A stretch of DNA of 64,000 nt. Origin: Isosphaeraceae bacterium EP7 (GTDB lineage Bacteria > Planctomycetota > Planctomycetia > Isosphaerales > Isosphaeraceae). The stretch covers positions 6,645,174 through 6,709,173 of the forward strand of contig CP151667.1 in NCBI GenBank assembly GCA_038400315.1, read 5' to 3'. The translations under genes and the position numbers were made by a program. Shown here in pieces: positions 27,801 through 36,132 of the stretch. The stretch's first letter is position 1; each line of letters starts with the position of its first letter. The notes beneath the pieces were generated by a model, which made no database searches, was not told the DNA's origin, and saw nothing but the letters and a program-made list of their open reading frames with translations.

Positions 27801-29469
27801 TCGGCATCACCTTCGCATCATTCTTGTAGGCGAGGATGTGATGATCTTCGATCGCGACGGCCGGCGACGCGGGCGAGCCCGAGACGGTGAACGTGACCGC
27901 GAGCAGGTCGGTGACGCCGGCGACCGTGAACGTCCCGTTCCAGCCCTGGTCCGTCGCGCCGGTCAACATGATTGAGTCGCCGACGATCAGGCCGTGGCCG
28001 GTGGCGAACATCGCCCCGGTGGCGGGTGTGGCGGGCGAGTTTGCCACGTTGAGCGTGAACGTGTTGGCCGTCGGGATGCCGGTGACCGTGAACGTCCCGT
28101 TGTAGTCGGCCTGATTCGCGCCGCCGATGTTCACCAGCGAGCCAACCGACAGGCCGTGCAGCGGGCAGGTGACCGTGGCCACGGAGCCCGAGCGGGTGAT
28201 GCCCGAGACGTACCGGCGCAGGCAGGAGACGCCCCAGGTGGCCGTCGCGGTTGTGCCCGACCGGGTCAGGCTGGCGAGGCCGTCGGTCTCGCGGGACCAG
28301 CGGGCGATGGCCCAGTATTTGACCCAATAGTTCCAGTTCCAGACCTCGAGATTGTGCTCGACCCAGACCTTGAGCCGGGGGTCGAGGGTGTCGAGGAAGT
28401 AGGCGGCCAACGCGGCGATCGAGGCGTCGGTCTCGCGGTGTGTGGTGTTGTGCCAGAGGTCGCGGCCGATCTCGTTGCAGAGCTGGACCTCCTGCTCGAC
28501 GGGCATCGACCGGCCGCTGTTGTAGCCGAACAGCTGCGTGTTCTTCGATCGGTCGACCCACTCCGCCTTCATCGGCGGGCTGGACTGGCTGTTGACGTTA
28601 TTGTCGGCCGTGCGGATGCAGGCGAACGGCAGGTAATACGCCAGATAATCGGGGTGGTGCAGGAAGTAGGTCGGGTTCGACGCGTTCTCGGCGTAGAGCT
28701 GGACGAAGGTCTTGCCGCTGTCCGGGTCGGAGCCGGGCATGATGAACCGTGCGTCGTACAGCGGGGCGGCCGCGTTGGACGCCGTGAGGGTGATCAGCCA
28801 GTTCTGATCGACCGCGATCGTCGGCATGGCCAGCGTGGGGGAACTGCACGCGCCGTCCACGAAGGCGAACGTCTTGGTGTAGGCTCCGGCCGTGACGGCG
28901 AGCGTGCCGGTCCCCTTGGCGGTCATGGTCCAGGTGCCGGCCGGCGTGGCCCGGCTGGACTTGTAGACGACCCGCATCGACTGGTTGGCCGCCAACCCGG
29001 CCGGATAGCCGGTGTCGCGGCCGGAGACGACGTGGTTGGCCGCGAGCGGGGAGGGGCCGTCGTTGACCCAGACCGACGCCCCGTTGCGGCTGACCAGGCT
29101 GCCGGCGTCGCAGATGACGTCGGTCGTGCCGTAGAGGGCCACGCCGGTGAGGATCAGCTTCGTCGAGCCCTTGACCGTGGTGTAGGCGTACCGCACCGAG
29201 CCGCGCGACACCCCGCCGTTGGTCGTGCCCAGGTCGCGCACGGTCAGCAGCCCGGTGGAGGGGACGCCGGTGTAGCCCGGGTCGTCGCTCCAGACGCTGG
29301 GCGTCGCGATCGTCAGCAGGTTGTCGCCGACCGCGTGGGCCGAGGCGAGCGTATCCGACATCCGCGAGGTGTCGAGCCCGCTGGCCTGCCGCGCCAGGAT
29401 GTCGGGCGAGCAGGTCGCTGGGTCGTAATAGGAGAGCTGCGAGAGATGGGTGCCAATTTTAAGTGCCAT
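24844..29469 (-). CDS. Giant tail fibre/spike with glycoside-hydrolase-like barrel and inserted Ig-like repeats
   Basis: A 1541-residue protein, the largest in the cassette. Blocks of a glycoside-hydrolase-like TIM barrel are recognisable: QLCNEIGRDLWHNTTH, LDPRLKVWVEHNLEVWNW (the usual family motif is NEVWN), RWMGRRYQQIFAIM with LVPVIGGW, and AAYESGQHL with LNRDPRMG and GALEYQGQ. Such barrels occur in cellulose-binding or glycan-degrading planctomycete proteins. At least five repeats of about 70 residues (SxTxxGxxATAT...YNGxFTV...TFTxxVxGxPA) are inserted between the barrel blocks. The C-terminal 300 residues carry repeats such as RALKLDNLDVA and GYATGQDPASLILATP. ATG 29469 has GGAG 6 bases upstream. 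A host-glycan-degrading spike is the best guess. Loss of the Asn before the motif Glu makes catalysis uncertain. Confidence 0.75.
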   Translation of the reverse strand: MALKIGTHLSQLSYYDPATCSPDILARQASGLDTSRMSDTLASAHAVGDNLLTIATPSVWSDDPGYTGVPSTGLLTVRDLGTTNGGVSRGSVRYAYTTVKGSTKLILTGVALYGTTDVICDAGSLVSRNGASVWVNDGPSPLAANHVVSGRDTGYPAGLAANQSMRVVYKSSRATPAGTWTMTAKGTGTLAVTAGAYTKTFAFVDGACSSPTLAMPTIAVDQNWLITLTASNAAAPLYDARFIMPGSDPDSGKTFVQLYAENASNPTYFLHHPDYLAYYLPFACIRTADNNVNSQSSPPMKAEWVDRSKNTQLFGYNSGRSMPVEQEVQLCNEIGRDLWHNTTHRETDASIAALAAYFLDTLDPRLKVWVEHNLEVWNWNYWVKYWAIARWSRETDGLASLTRSGTTATATWGVSCLRRYVSGITRSGSVATVTCPLHGLSVGSLVNIGGANQADYNGTFTVTGIPTANTFTLNVANSPATPATGAMFATGHGLIVGDSIMLTGATDQGWNGTFTVAGVTDLLAVTFTVSGSPASPAVAIEDHHILAYKNDAKVMPIDVGSLQFTMGTGTYAGSFSAAGTGLVESDYFVLSGCADVRANGIWRAGKVTSGTTLAIYACPASTRDLPTDMVGSVPIAAAPGKTIRFRKIVSNASVSGYPQSDDSAARWMGRRYQQIFAIMRPIMGSRLVPVIGGWYVDSAYNAAILAQYKADNGGVFTGDEVFAVAPYFKSNAGGGADIDENCVSGYARVVNSLTSAGGIATATTSGAHGFVANDTVRIIGVNQVEYNGGFTVLSAPTTTTFTYAVPGSPAATATGTTDGMKVSLGVRALGFNVTSITRSGNIATATAIGHNVSFGVAMRIAGADQAEYNGDHIVLSTTSTTITFEVAGTPATPATTSGTIRGGYSGAFGGRELISLTSAGGVATATCPGHGLTTGQVWFVAGVDDTVSGGAVTGSCRGARSITVVDANTFTFPVTGAPAATATTSPGNGGARIWMFSDRTMSAGFAALNAMVIGPGSGAFPQLMAAFVAKYITPNGLRIAAYESGQHLASVAGPAAAAFYFELNRDPRMGDCYLSYYQMLDAAGFILANHYKSFGSTGAGNQFGALEYQGQAPGAKQSALTTLLTTTYYNAPLEGGGITPREGIMRIQASLNLGNGMAGILANLRAQPQSADGSGTDTDIGSPISTGFTDKGNGFYRWDYTGLDATLVGGVRFYNSDSPSVTLGYGLVDPRQAVTTAAYVDPAAALTNVGLTPTRALKLDNLDVASSTLATPSSVSTSVGAGLTAAGFTSARALKLDNLDVAVGARFNSLDTSVASATAASTAVNGKFDATRLSKLDNLLASGTYSTFAGGAVASVTAPVAVAGSVNIGGYATGQDPASLILATPSNKLATDGNGRVSAGTVLDKVGYSVAGGVTVSGYATGQDPATLVLSTPQNRLKTDTTGRVILAAVSHDGAIVPTVGEVTNKSGFALAAAGLDTVTIEPGINIRQAISPILAASAGTLSGAGTGTVVIKGGNNAPTRITASTDNAGNRSSVTLNLPA
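26497..28284 (-). repeat. Ig-like protein repeats inside the giant fibre
   Basis: At least five copies of a roughly 70-residue beta module occur here, at approximate minus-strand positions 28212-28018, 28017-27850, 27225-27013, 26976-26770 and 26736-26512, with a partial first copy at about 28281. Each holds the ATxTxxGHG, xxGxxYNGxFTV and TFTxxVxGxPA blocks. They interrupt the glycoside-hydrolase-like barrel rather than following it. Confidence 0.7.
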
Positions 29470-29520
29470 GCAAGTCTCCATAGAGTCGGTCGGTTCGGAG
29501 TCGAACGGGGGGCCGGCCGA

Positions 29521-31218
29521 TCACAGGAGAGTCACGAGGGACCGCGAGCCGTTACCGAGGCTGAACCAAAACTGCGGGTATCTGGGCGAGGGGGTGAGGC
29601 TGGACGTCACGGTCGCCTGAACCTTGGCCACGCCCGAGGCGAATGTGACGTTAAACCCAACGGCGAGCGTGCCCGAGCTAGCCAGCAGGACCGGCGTACC
29701 GATGGGCGTGATCTGGCTGGTCGCCACTCCGGCCTTGTTGAGGATGTCGATCGTCGTGACCCCGGAGAGTCGCTGGAGGTCGGTCCCGTCGGTGACCTCG
29801 GCCGACCAGGAGAGGTTGAGGCCGACGCTGGTGCCGGCGGCTAGAGGAACCGACAACACATCACCCGCGACCGCGGTCGTCAGCGACTTCTCCGGCGCGA
29901 CGACGAGACGATCGACGGCGGCCGACCCGGCAGACCCGCTCGACATGCTCCTGAGGAACGTCTGCAGCCTGACGGCCCCGCCGCGGGGGTTGACGGCCGT
30001 TCCCAGTCCGGTCGAAGCCCCGCCCGCGAGCACGACGTCGGAGGCGCCGATGTCGGTGCCGATGCCCGACGTGGTCGTGTACATGGCCGAGGGACGGGGG
30101 GCGACGTCGGTCGTGACTCCCAGGCTCATCGCCTTGATGAAGCAGAGCGGATCGGACGCGGTCGAGGACGCCCCGACGGCGAAGTAATTCGCGTAGGCGC
30201 CCAGGCAGGTGGCGAGCTTGCCCATGACGATCGAATAATGGGCGTCGGTGTTGCCGCCGATGCTGATGGAATTGACGCCGTTGGTGTTGCCGCCGCCGAT
30301 CGCGATCGCGCCGGCCTGGCGGGCCCAGGAGCTGGTGCCAAGCGCCATGCCACCTCCGGCCGTGGCCTCGACCCGCGCGGTGTTGCCGATGGCCATCGCG
30401 TAATTGCCGAGGCAATAGGCGTTGGCACCGAAAACCTCGCTGCCGATCCCCACCCCCGGCGACGACACAACTCCGGTCGAGGCGACGGTCAGCCCCACCC
30501 CGGCAGACGTCCTGGCCTGGAAGATGTCGGCAGTCTGCGAGGCCATGCCGATGGCTTTCACCGTCACGTCGGTCGTCGCCGAAGAGACGGCGTGCAAGGC
30601 GGCCGTCGGTGAGGCGATGCCGACTCCGAGTCGCTTATTGGTCGCGTCGAAGGCGAGCTTGGCGTCCTGGGCAAGGACTCCGGAGGTTCCGACGATCAGG
30701 ACGGCCCCCACTGAGGGCGAGCCGCTGAGTGTCGTGCCCATCCCGATGGACGCCGCCACGGTCGCCGGGTCGAACTTCGCGGTGGAGGCGTTCCAGGCCA
30801 GCACCTGGCCGGTCGTGGTCGGCACTGCCGACAAATCGGAGGCGCCGGCGATCGTGGACAAACCGGTCACGCCGGCGGGGCCCGTATTGCCGGTGTCGCC
30901 CTTAGGCCCGACCGCACCAGTTAGGCCAGCAGGCCCCACAGGGCCCAACGGACCGACGGGCCCCGTGTTGCCGGTGTCGCCCTTAGGCCCGACCGCACCA
31001 GTTAGGCCAGCAGGCCCCACAGGGCCCAACGGACCGACGGGGCCCGTATTGCCGGTATCGCCCTTAGGCCCGGCAGGGCCCGCCGGCCCGACCGTGATGG
31101 CGGTCGGGTCAAACTTCTTCGTGGCTTGATTCCAGGCAGGCACCTGGCCCGTCGCCGTGAACGAGGAGGACAGGTCGTCCTGGTCCTGGAGTCGCGTAGC
31201 AGTCCGCACGATATTCAT
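29521..31218 (-). CDS. Collagen-like trimeric tail fibre
   Basis: A 565-residue fibre. A short N-terminal module ([16 protein letters not shown]) is repeated in diverged form after the collagen segment ([16 protein letters not shown]). Residues about 44-120 are Gly-X-Y collagen triplets such as [10 protein letters not shown], which form a triple helix. Residues about 270-335 are a YadA-type trimeric head pattern ([22 protein letters not shown]). The C-terminal half is beta-rich with a trimerisation-like end. ATG 31218 has GGAGA about 8 bases upstream; the longer open frame is not supported. It lies directly before the giant fibre gene, so both probably form host-contact structures. Confidence 0.82.
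   Translation of the reverse strand: MNIVRTATRLQDQDDLSSSFTATGQVPAWNQATKKFDPTAITVGPAGPAGPKGDTGNTGPVGPLGPVGPAGLTGAVGPKGDTGNTGPVGPLGPVGPAGLTGAVGPKGDTGNTGPAGVTGLSTIAGASDLSAVPTTTGQVLAWNASTAKFDPATVAASIGMGTTLSGSPSVGAVLIVGTSGVLAQDAKLAFDATNKRLGVGIASPTAALHAVSSATTDVTVKAIGMASQTADIFQARTSAGVGLTVASTGVVSSPGVGIGSEVFGANAYCLGNYAMAIGNTARVEATAGGGMALGTSSWARQAGAIAIGGGNTNGVNSISIGGNTDAHYSIVMGKLATCLGAYANYFAVGASSTASDPLCFIKAMSLGVTTDVAPRPSAMYTTTSGIGTDIGASDVVLAGGASTGLGTAVNPRGGAVRLQTFLRSMSSGSAGSAAVDRLVVAPEKSLTTAVAGDVLSVPLAAGTSVGLNLSWSAEVTDGTDLQRLSGVTTIDILNKAGVATSQITPIGTPVLLASSGTLAVGFNVTFASGVAKVQATVTSSLTPSPRYPQFWFSLGNGSRSLVTLL
30881..31072 (-). repeat. 81-bp tandem repeat encoding collagen triplets
   Basis: Two nearly identical 81-bp units (30881-30961 and 30962-31042; only two differences seen) are followed by about 30 bases of a third. 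Each unit encodes nine Gly-X-Y triplets. The near identity means a recent duplication, so fibre length may vary between strains. Confidence 0.9.
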
Positions 31219-31468
31219 GGATAAGTCTCCGGGAAGAGACGCCGCCCGACCTTCGTTCGGTTCCTTCACTCGAGCCGTCGCGACGAAGCATCAAAGATCA
31301 GAGGATTGAACGACGAGTCGGCTGTAGGGCCGAGAGATGTCTCGTCGACCGCGTTAAGAGTCGAGACGAAGCCGGACGATCCCGAAGTCTCGCGGACCGC
31401 CCTCGACCGGGCCATTTGCAGCGGGATTCATCCCGCCGCCGTGACCGGGGCGAGCCGCACGTTGAGCC

Positions 31469-32107
31469 TCAGCCCACGGCCACGCCGCCGATCCTCGCCT
31501 GAGAGATCGAGAGCCGGGCGCTTAGCGAGTAGCGATATTCGCCCGCCTGGGCGACCACGGCCTTCTCCCACCGCGTAAGGCGAGGGACCACGTCGGTCGC
31601 CGGCGTCACACCAGCGATCGCCGCGCGGGCCGATCTGAAGAGGCGGAACAACTCCACAGCCCCGCCGCGCCCGTCGAGTCCGGTCGCGACGATATGGATC
31701 AGGAATTCGGACCGCTCGATCGAGCAATCCGAGTCATGAAGAGCCATCTGCCATCCGTCGGGGATCACACCGAGGAAGGGCAGCCGATCGAGTGCCAGCT
31801 CGTCACGCTCGGCGATCGTGGCCAGCCCGCGGACCTCTCCGAACTCCGCGGAATCGTCCAGAGCCGCGACGATCGCCTCCAGCAAGGGCACGTCCTCGGC
31901 AACCGGGGGGACCTCGGGCTGCGTGGAGTCGCCAGCAGTCCCATTCCAGGGGAAGTAGCTCGGCGGATAATAGCTCGGCGCGAAATACAGCGGGCCGGTC
32001 GAGTCCGAAGGCAGGGTGGGCGACGTCGGAGCCAGGGCGTAACTCGGAAAGTAGTCGCTCGGGAAATACTTCGGTGCGAAGTAAGGTGTTGAATTCACCA
32101 GGTTCAC
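31469..32107 (-). CDS. Tail terminator candidate with YFPS-type aromatic repeats
   Basis: A 212-residue protein. Residues about 8-55 contain repeated Tyr/Phe/Pro units (YFAPKYFPSDYFPSY and YFAPSYYPPSYFPW). The remainder (LLEAIVAALDDSAEFGEVRG, then SEFLIHIVATGLDGRGG and LFRLFRSARAAIAGV) has the alpha/beta pattern and length of tail-terminator/minor-tail-U-like proteins that cap the tube. Its place after the connector genes and before tail genes supports this. The start is a GTG at 32107 (or GTG 32098) with no clear ribosome site. The aromatic N-terminus is not a family feature. Confidence 0.6.
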   Translation of the reverse strand: MNLVNSTPYFAPKYFPSDYFPSYALAPTSPTLPSDSTGPLYFAPSYYPPSYFPWNGTAGDSTQPEVPPVAEDVPLLEAIVAALDDSAEFGEVRGLATIAERDELALDRLPFLGVIPDGWQMALHDSDCSIERSEFLIHIVATGLDGRGGAVELFRLFRSARAAIAGVTPATDVVPRLTRWEKAVVAQAGEYRYSLSARLSISQARIGGVAVG

Positions 32108-32243
32108 CGGTCCATTGGTCTCAGAGACGTTCCGGCCCGCTCGCGCTGAGGCCGACGTCGAGGGTCGAGGCGTGCTCTCCCGGGAGGCCCCGGGTCACGC
32201 CTTTGCCGCCGCGCCGAGACCCGGCGTCCAACGCTCGGCGGGC

Positions 32244-32822
32244 TCAGTTGGAATTGGCCCCGATCAACTCGGCAGCCGAGAGGCTCGCCGTCGAAGAGAG
32301 CCCGGACGGCGAGAGCACCGGCTCGGCGGCCCGCTCACCGGCCGCGTTGTAAGGCCGGATCGTCACGCCACGATAGCCCGCGTCCGCAACGATGAGACGG
32401 TAGGTCGACTGGCCACCCACGAACGCGACCGTCGCCAGGAGCTGGTCGGGGACGCCGCCCGCGACAGTCGTCGCGTAGAGTCGGAACCCATCAGGTCCGG
32501 CCGAGCCCCGGATCACGGGGCTGAGCCAGGCCAGCGCCAGGCGCCGTCCCGAGATCCGGCGGACCGAGGGGCCGATCAGGGCACCGGGCAATGCCCCCAC
32601 GTCAGTGCCCAGGGCGTCGGTCCGAATACGGACACGGGCATCCCTGTTCGACTCCTCGATACCGACCGAATCGTCGAAGGCACGGACCGCATAGGCCGCG
32701 TCGCTGCCGGGCGGAAGCGTGCCGACCAGGAAGGTCGTCGCCGCCGTCGTGGCGATCGGCAGGTTGTAGTTAATCGGGCCGCCGTGGCCGTCGTTCGCAT
32801 AGATCCGATAGACAATGGCCAT
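32244..32822 (-). CDS. FN3-like phage-cassette protein
   Basis: A 192-residue protein with beta-sandwich pattern. The first half (MAIVYRIYANDGHGGPINY, then LPPGSDAAYAVRAFDDSVG) and the second half (ALAWLSPVIRGSAGPDGFR followed by LYATTVAGG) each resemble one FN3 module. ATG 32822 lies 2 bases after the previous stop. It may decorate the neck or capsid. It resembles the 238-residue protein at 22.4 kb in architecture rather than in clear sequence identity. Confidence 0.6.
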   Translation of the reverse strand: MAIVYRIYANDGHGGPINYNLPIATTAATTFLVGTLPPGSDAAYAVRAFDDSVGIEESNRDARVRIRTDALGTDVGALPGALIGPSVRRISGRRLALAWLSPVIRGSAGPDGFRLYATTVAGGVPDQLLATVAFVGGQSTYRLIVADAGYRGVTIRPYNAAGERAAEPVLSPSGLSSTASLSAAELIGANSN

Positions 32823-32824
32823 GG

Positions 32825-33517
32825 CTAGCGCGAGATCCGGGTGCTGAACCGACTGGCAGGAACGGACCAGCCAGACGGGTCGGCGGGCTTCCAGTGGACG
32901 ATCAGCCGGGCCAGAAGCTCGTCCAGCTCGGCCTTGAACAGCGACGCTTTCGCGACGAACGTCCCCTCCGACCGGCCGTCTCCGCGGGCCAGGTCGAGGT
33001 AGCGGCGATAGAGCACGGTCAGGACCACGGCGTCCCGCAGCTCCCTCGGGTCCGACAGGTCGCCCGGCCTCCGGCCGGCCAGGGACGGATCGACCCCGAG
33101 CCGTCGGTTCAGGTCGCTCGTGGCCGCAGCGATCTGAGGCGCCAGCGTGACGATCCGGAACTCGACCCCGGTGACCCCGGCGTCGGGGCCGGGCGTCTGC
33201 CCTGCCCCGGATCCCTGCCCGAGGCGCCTCAGCAGCACGCCGGAGCCGGCCACCGCCCGATCCACGGCGAGGGACTCGCCCGGCGGCCTGAAGGCCGTGA
33301 CGGGGCGGAGCAGCCGCACCACCTGGCCAGCGACGACCCCGCGGGCCGTGAAGTCCACCGTGCCCGAGCGGAGCAGCCATCGATCCGCCGGCCCGAGGAC
33401 CCCGTCGGAACCCTGGACGACCACCTGGTCGTGGGGGCAAAGGAGCATGAAGTCGGCCGCGGCACGGACCGCCACGTCCTCGTCCGTCGCATAGACCGAT
33501 TCAGGACCGATCATCAT
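32825..33517 (-). CDS. Head-tail connector-type protein candidate
   Basis: A 230-residue protein located where phages encode neck and connector proteins, after capsid and before tail genes. It begins MMIGPESVYATDEDVAVRAAADF and contains a beta-rich middle (GTVDFTARGVVAGQVVRLL) followed by a helical end (RELRDAVVLTVLYRRYLDLA). ATG 33517 overlaps the preceding stop by 17 bases. No precise family was recognised, and the role is from position. Confidence 0.55.
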   Translation of the reverse strand: MMIGPESVYATDEDVAVRAAADFMLLCPHDQVVVQGSDGVLGPADRWLLRSGTVDFTARGVVAGQVVRLLRPVTAFRPPGESLAVDRAVAGSGVLLRRLGQGSGAGQTPGPDAGVTGVEFRIVTLAPQIAAATSDLNRRLGVDPSLAGRRPGDLSDPRELRDAVVLTVLYRRYLDLARGDGRSEGTFVAKASLFKAELDELLARLIVHWKPADPSGWSVPASRFSTRISR

Positions 33518-33902
33518 TGCCTGGCTTTCTGGTTCGGGTCCGGGACCGGGCCGGCCGGGGCTTGATATAGTCGCTGATCTCGGGGACGTGACCGCTCTCC
33601 GCATCCGTCCCGGCAGGCGGGGGGCCCTCCCCCGCCTCCGAGACATCGTGCAGGCCACTCCGGGCGTGCTCCAGCATCAGCTCGGCCGCCCAGAGCGTGA
33701 TCCGGAGGACGTCTCGATGCCGCGTCGCGCGGTCGAGGATCGTCAGCGCCTCGGCCGCCGACGCCTCGGCCGCCTGCGCACACAGGTTCGACAGCGAAGA
33801 GAGGGTCTCGACACCCCGCATCGACGAGGCGAGATCGGCGAGACCCGCCTGGCGTGCGGCGGCCGCCACGAAGACGGACATCCCTGGGAAACGTAACCTC
33901 AT
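33501..33902 (-). CDS. Small helical protein after the capsid gene
   Basis: A 133-residue Ala-rich helical protein (MSVFVAAAARQAGLADLASSM, then AQAAEASAAEALTILDRA) with a basic C-terminus (PRPARSRTRTRKPGNDD). ATG 33902 is used, with GAGG about 11 bases upstream; TTG 33941 just after the capsid stop would add 13 residues. Its place between major capsid and connector genes fits a head-completion or decoration protein. It is not a recognised family. Confidence 0.5.
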   Translation of the reverse strand: MRLRFPGMSVFVAAAARQAGLADLASSMRGVETLSSLSNLCAQAAEASAAEALTILDRATRHRDVLRITLWAAELMLEHARSGLHDVSEAGEGPPPAGTDAESGHVPEISDYIKPRPARSRTRTRKPGNDDRS

Positions 33903-33964
33903 GGCCGTCTGCACCTCGTCGAGGAAGGGGGCGAGTGTCAATAGCTGGGCGAAGTGCCCGGCGA

Positions 33965-35107
33965 TCAGCTCGCCGAGAAAGCGGTCACGCCTTCGAGCCA
34001 GGCATGATGGCTGGGGTTCTCCACTTCGATGGCGCCCTCGGCCAACCACTCACCTTCGAAGGCGTCGCCGCGAACGCCACGCGGGTTCCAGAACTCGTTG
34101 CGCTTCATCCGCAGCCTTACCTCGGACGAGGTCAGACAGACCGCGGTGCCCGAACGCAGGAGCGGGGCCTCGATGATCGACAGGCCGCCCAGGAACGGCA
34201 CGGCGAACACATCGATCGGCGTGCCGAACACGTTCACGCCGGCGTCGATCCGCTGAATCTGCGAGCCCCATGTGGCAAGGCCAGTCATGAAGTTCGGGGC
34301 CACCAGCAGCACGTCGGGATCGCCGCCGCCGGTGCGGCACTTCTCCATCGTGTCGCGGATGAAGTCCACGGCGCGGTAGGCCGCCGCGTTCGTCGGGCTG
34401 GTCACGCTGTTGACGTTCAGCAGGGTCTTCAGGCCCTTCTGCTTCGGCCTGCTGGCGACGGCGGGGTCTTCGCCGCGGCCGTAGTAGCAGCTGACCTCCA
34501 TGTCATCCATCAGGTTCTGCAAGGCGTCCATCTTGTTCTGGTCGAACGGGGTCCGATTGCCCGCGGACGCCTGGTACGAGGTGGAGCCTTGCAGCGCGCC
34601 GCTGACCTGCACGGGGTGCATCCAGGTCTGGCAGAACTGCGGCACGCCGATGGGCTTCAGCGCGATCCCGTTCTGGTTGATCTCGCCACCGGTCCGGCTG
34701 TTGCCGATCAGTCGGACGGTGTCATTAATGGCGCCCGTGCTGGCGGTCGTGCCTTCGGCGGCGCGGCGCACCGTGATGGCGTTGGTCACCGGGTTGGGGT
34801 CGGACAGCAGCTCGACCCGCTCGCCCGAGGCCAGCTCGAGCACGTCGCCGGTCATGAAGGCGCTGGCGTCGACCAGCGTGAGCTGGCTGTCGCCGGCGGT
34901 CGCGGCCGCGGCCAGCGTGGCGACCCGGGTGCGGAAGGCGCGGCTGACCATCGTGAAGGTGGTCGAGCCGGCGGCCGCACGCGGCAGCCTCGAGACCAGC
35001 GGGCAGCGATTCACGAACCAGTTAGTCGAAACGACGTGGATGTCGTTGCGGATCTGCGACTGGTTGTCGAAGACGTTCTGGATGCCCTGCAGATACGCAT
35101 TGGCCAT
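33965..35107 (-). CDS. Major capsid protein (SU10-like, DUF5309)
   Basis: A 380-residue capsid protein of the SU10/DUF5309 type, HK97-like fold. Recognisable features are the N-terminus QGIQNVFDNQSQIRNDIHVV, the central LNVNSVTSPTNAAAYRAVDF and MEKCRTGGGDPDVLLVAPNF regions, and the C-terminal WNPRGVRGDAFEGEWLAEG followed by AIEVENP. GAGGG lies 8 bases before ATG 35107. The scaffold-like gene lies directly upstream, and connectors follow, as in tailed phages. The family assignment is from pattern recognition and should be confirmed by profile search. Confidence 0.82.
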   Translation of the reverse strand: MANAYLQGIQNVFDNQSQIRNDIHVVSTNWFVNRCPLVSRLPRAAAGSTTFTMVSRAFRTRVATLAAAATAGDSQLTLVDASAFMTGDVLELASGERVELLSDPNPVTNAITVRRAAEGTTASTGAINDTVRLIGNSRTGGEINQNGIALKPIGVPQFCQTWMHPVQVSGALQGSTSYQASAGNRTPFDQNKMDALQNLMDDMEVSCYYGRGEDPAVASRPKQKGLKTLLNVNSVTSPTNAAAYRAVDFIRDTMEKCRTGGGDPDVLLVAPNFMTGLATWGSQIQRIDAGVNVFGTPIDVFAVPFLGGLSIIEAPLLRSGTAVCLTSSEVRLRMKRNEFWNPRGVRGDAFEGEWLAEGAIEVENPSHHAWLEGVTAFSAS

Positions 35108-35182
35108 GAACGGGACCCTCGGACCTGGCCCCGCCCCTTGCGCCGGATCGCGGCGAGGAGGCGGGACCGACTCGGAAATGAA

Positions 35183-35809
35183 TTAAGAACGGCGGGGACG
35201 GCCCAGCCCGACGGGGCCGGTGGCCCCCGAATCGGGACGATCCATCGACCGCCACTGGCTCACGACGGCCTCGCCCAGCGTCCGCGGGCTCGTGCCCCGG
35301 GCTGCGGCGCCCGGTACGGGAGACGCGACGTCGCGTCCCCCGACACCACCACGAGAACTGGGCAAGGCGAAATGGGCATACTCGGAACTCTTCAGTCGCT
35401 CGGCCACGACATCCGATGCGGGCCGGCCGTCGCGAGAGACCACCTCGTGGCGACCCTCGCGTTCGAAGACCTCGAAGTCGTCGCGCCAGAGCTTCAGCAG
35501 CTGGCCGACGGCCCCGGAGACCAGCGGACGGCCCGCCAGGGCGGTGGCAACCTCGCGGTCACGCATCGCCCCCTTGAACGCCTGCTCCCAGGCGCTCGCC
35601 TTCTTCTCCATCCCGGCCAGCTCCGCGGCCAGGGCCTCCGTCCGCTCCTCGGCCTCACGCGACCGGGACGGCCGCGGCTCCTCGGGCGGGCCGGCGGCCT
35701 GAAGGCGCAGCGCGTCGAGCTCTGCCCGCGAGATCGTCACGACGTCGGCGGCCGGCGAACCGCCGGGCTCACCGACCAGTGGGGCAAGACGGATCAAACG
35801 GATACTCAT
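35183..35809 (-). CDS. Scaffold-type protein
   Basis: A 208-residue protein with a short N-terminal extension, a long charged helix/coiled coil (EEPRPSRSREAEERTEALAA, then LAGMEKKASAWEQAFKGAM) and a C-terminal Gly/Arg-rich tail. This composition and its place directly before the major capsid gene match phage scaffolding proteins, which assemble the procapsid. ATG 35809 follows a GTG start four codons upstream (35821); neither has a strong ribosome site. No protease motif is seen. Confidence 0.68.
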   Translation of the reverse strand: MSIRLIRLAPLVGEPGGSPAADVVTISRAELDALRLQAAGPPEEPRPSRSREAEERTEALAAELAGMEKKASAWEQAFKGAMRDREVATALAGRPLVSGAVGQLLKLWRDDFEVFEREGRHEVVSRDGRPASDVVAERLKSSEYAHFALPSSRGGVGGRDVASPVPGAAARGTSPRTLGEAVVSQWRSMDRPDSGATGPVGLGRPRRS

Positions 35810-35831
35810 TTTTTGGGCCACTCACATTCGC

Positions 35832-35951
35832 TCAAGGGCGGCGACGAAACAGGCCCAGGACCAGCGGCAGGGCCACCGCGCGGCACGCCGCCAGGCCCAT
35901 CAGAATGACGGCCCCCGCGACGAGCAGCGGGCCGAGCTGTTCTCCATTCAT
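35832..35951 (-). CDS. Possible small membrane protein
   Basis: A 39-residue frame with a single predicted transmembrane helix (LGPLLVAGAVILMGLAACRA) and basic end (LGLFRRRP). It would fit a tiny holin-like or virion membrane protein and lies between portal and scaffold genes. There is no clear ribosome site, so coding is uncertain. A longer version from 36053 is possible but its first 34 residues look non-coding. Confidence 0.3.
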   Translation of the reverse strand: MNGEQLGPLLVAGAVILMGLAACRAVALPLVLGLFRRRP

Positions 35952-36132
35952 GGATTCGAGGCCCCAGGCGACGCGGCACATTCGCCTGGCGACCGGGCCG
36001 GGCCGAGGGGCCCATCGGCCCCGCGTCCACACCCTTCCCGGCCGCCAACTCACCGCGTCCTCACCCCTTTGCAGCCGGCGATGGCCACAATTCAGTCTCT
36101 CTCAATCCCGCAAACGCAACATAAATCCCACA

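Noticed and set aside
26200-27975. Long plus-strand open frame opposite the giant fibre
   Set aside because: Composition (Gly/Arg/Asp/Val-rich) and lack of motifs fit a shadow; the minus strand encodes recognisable fibre and barrel blocks.
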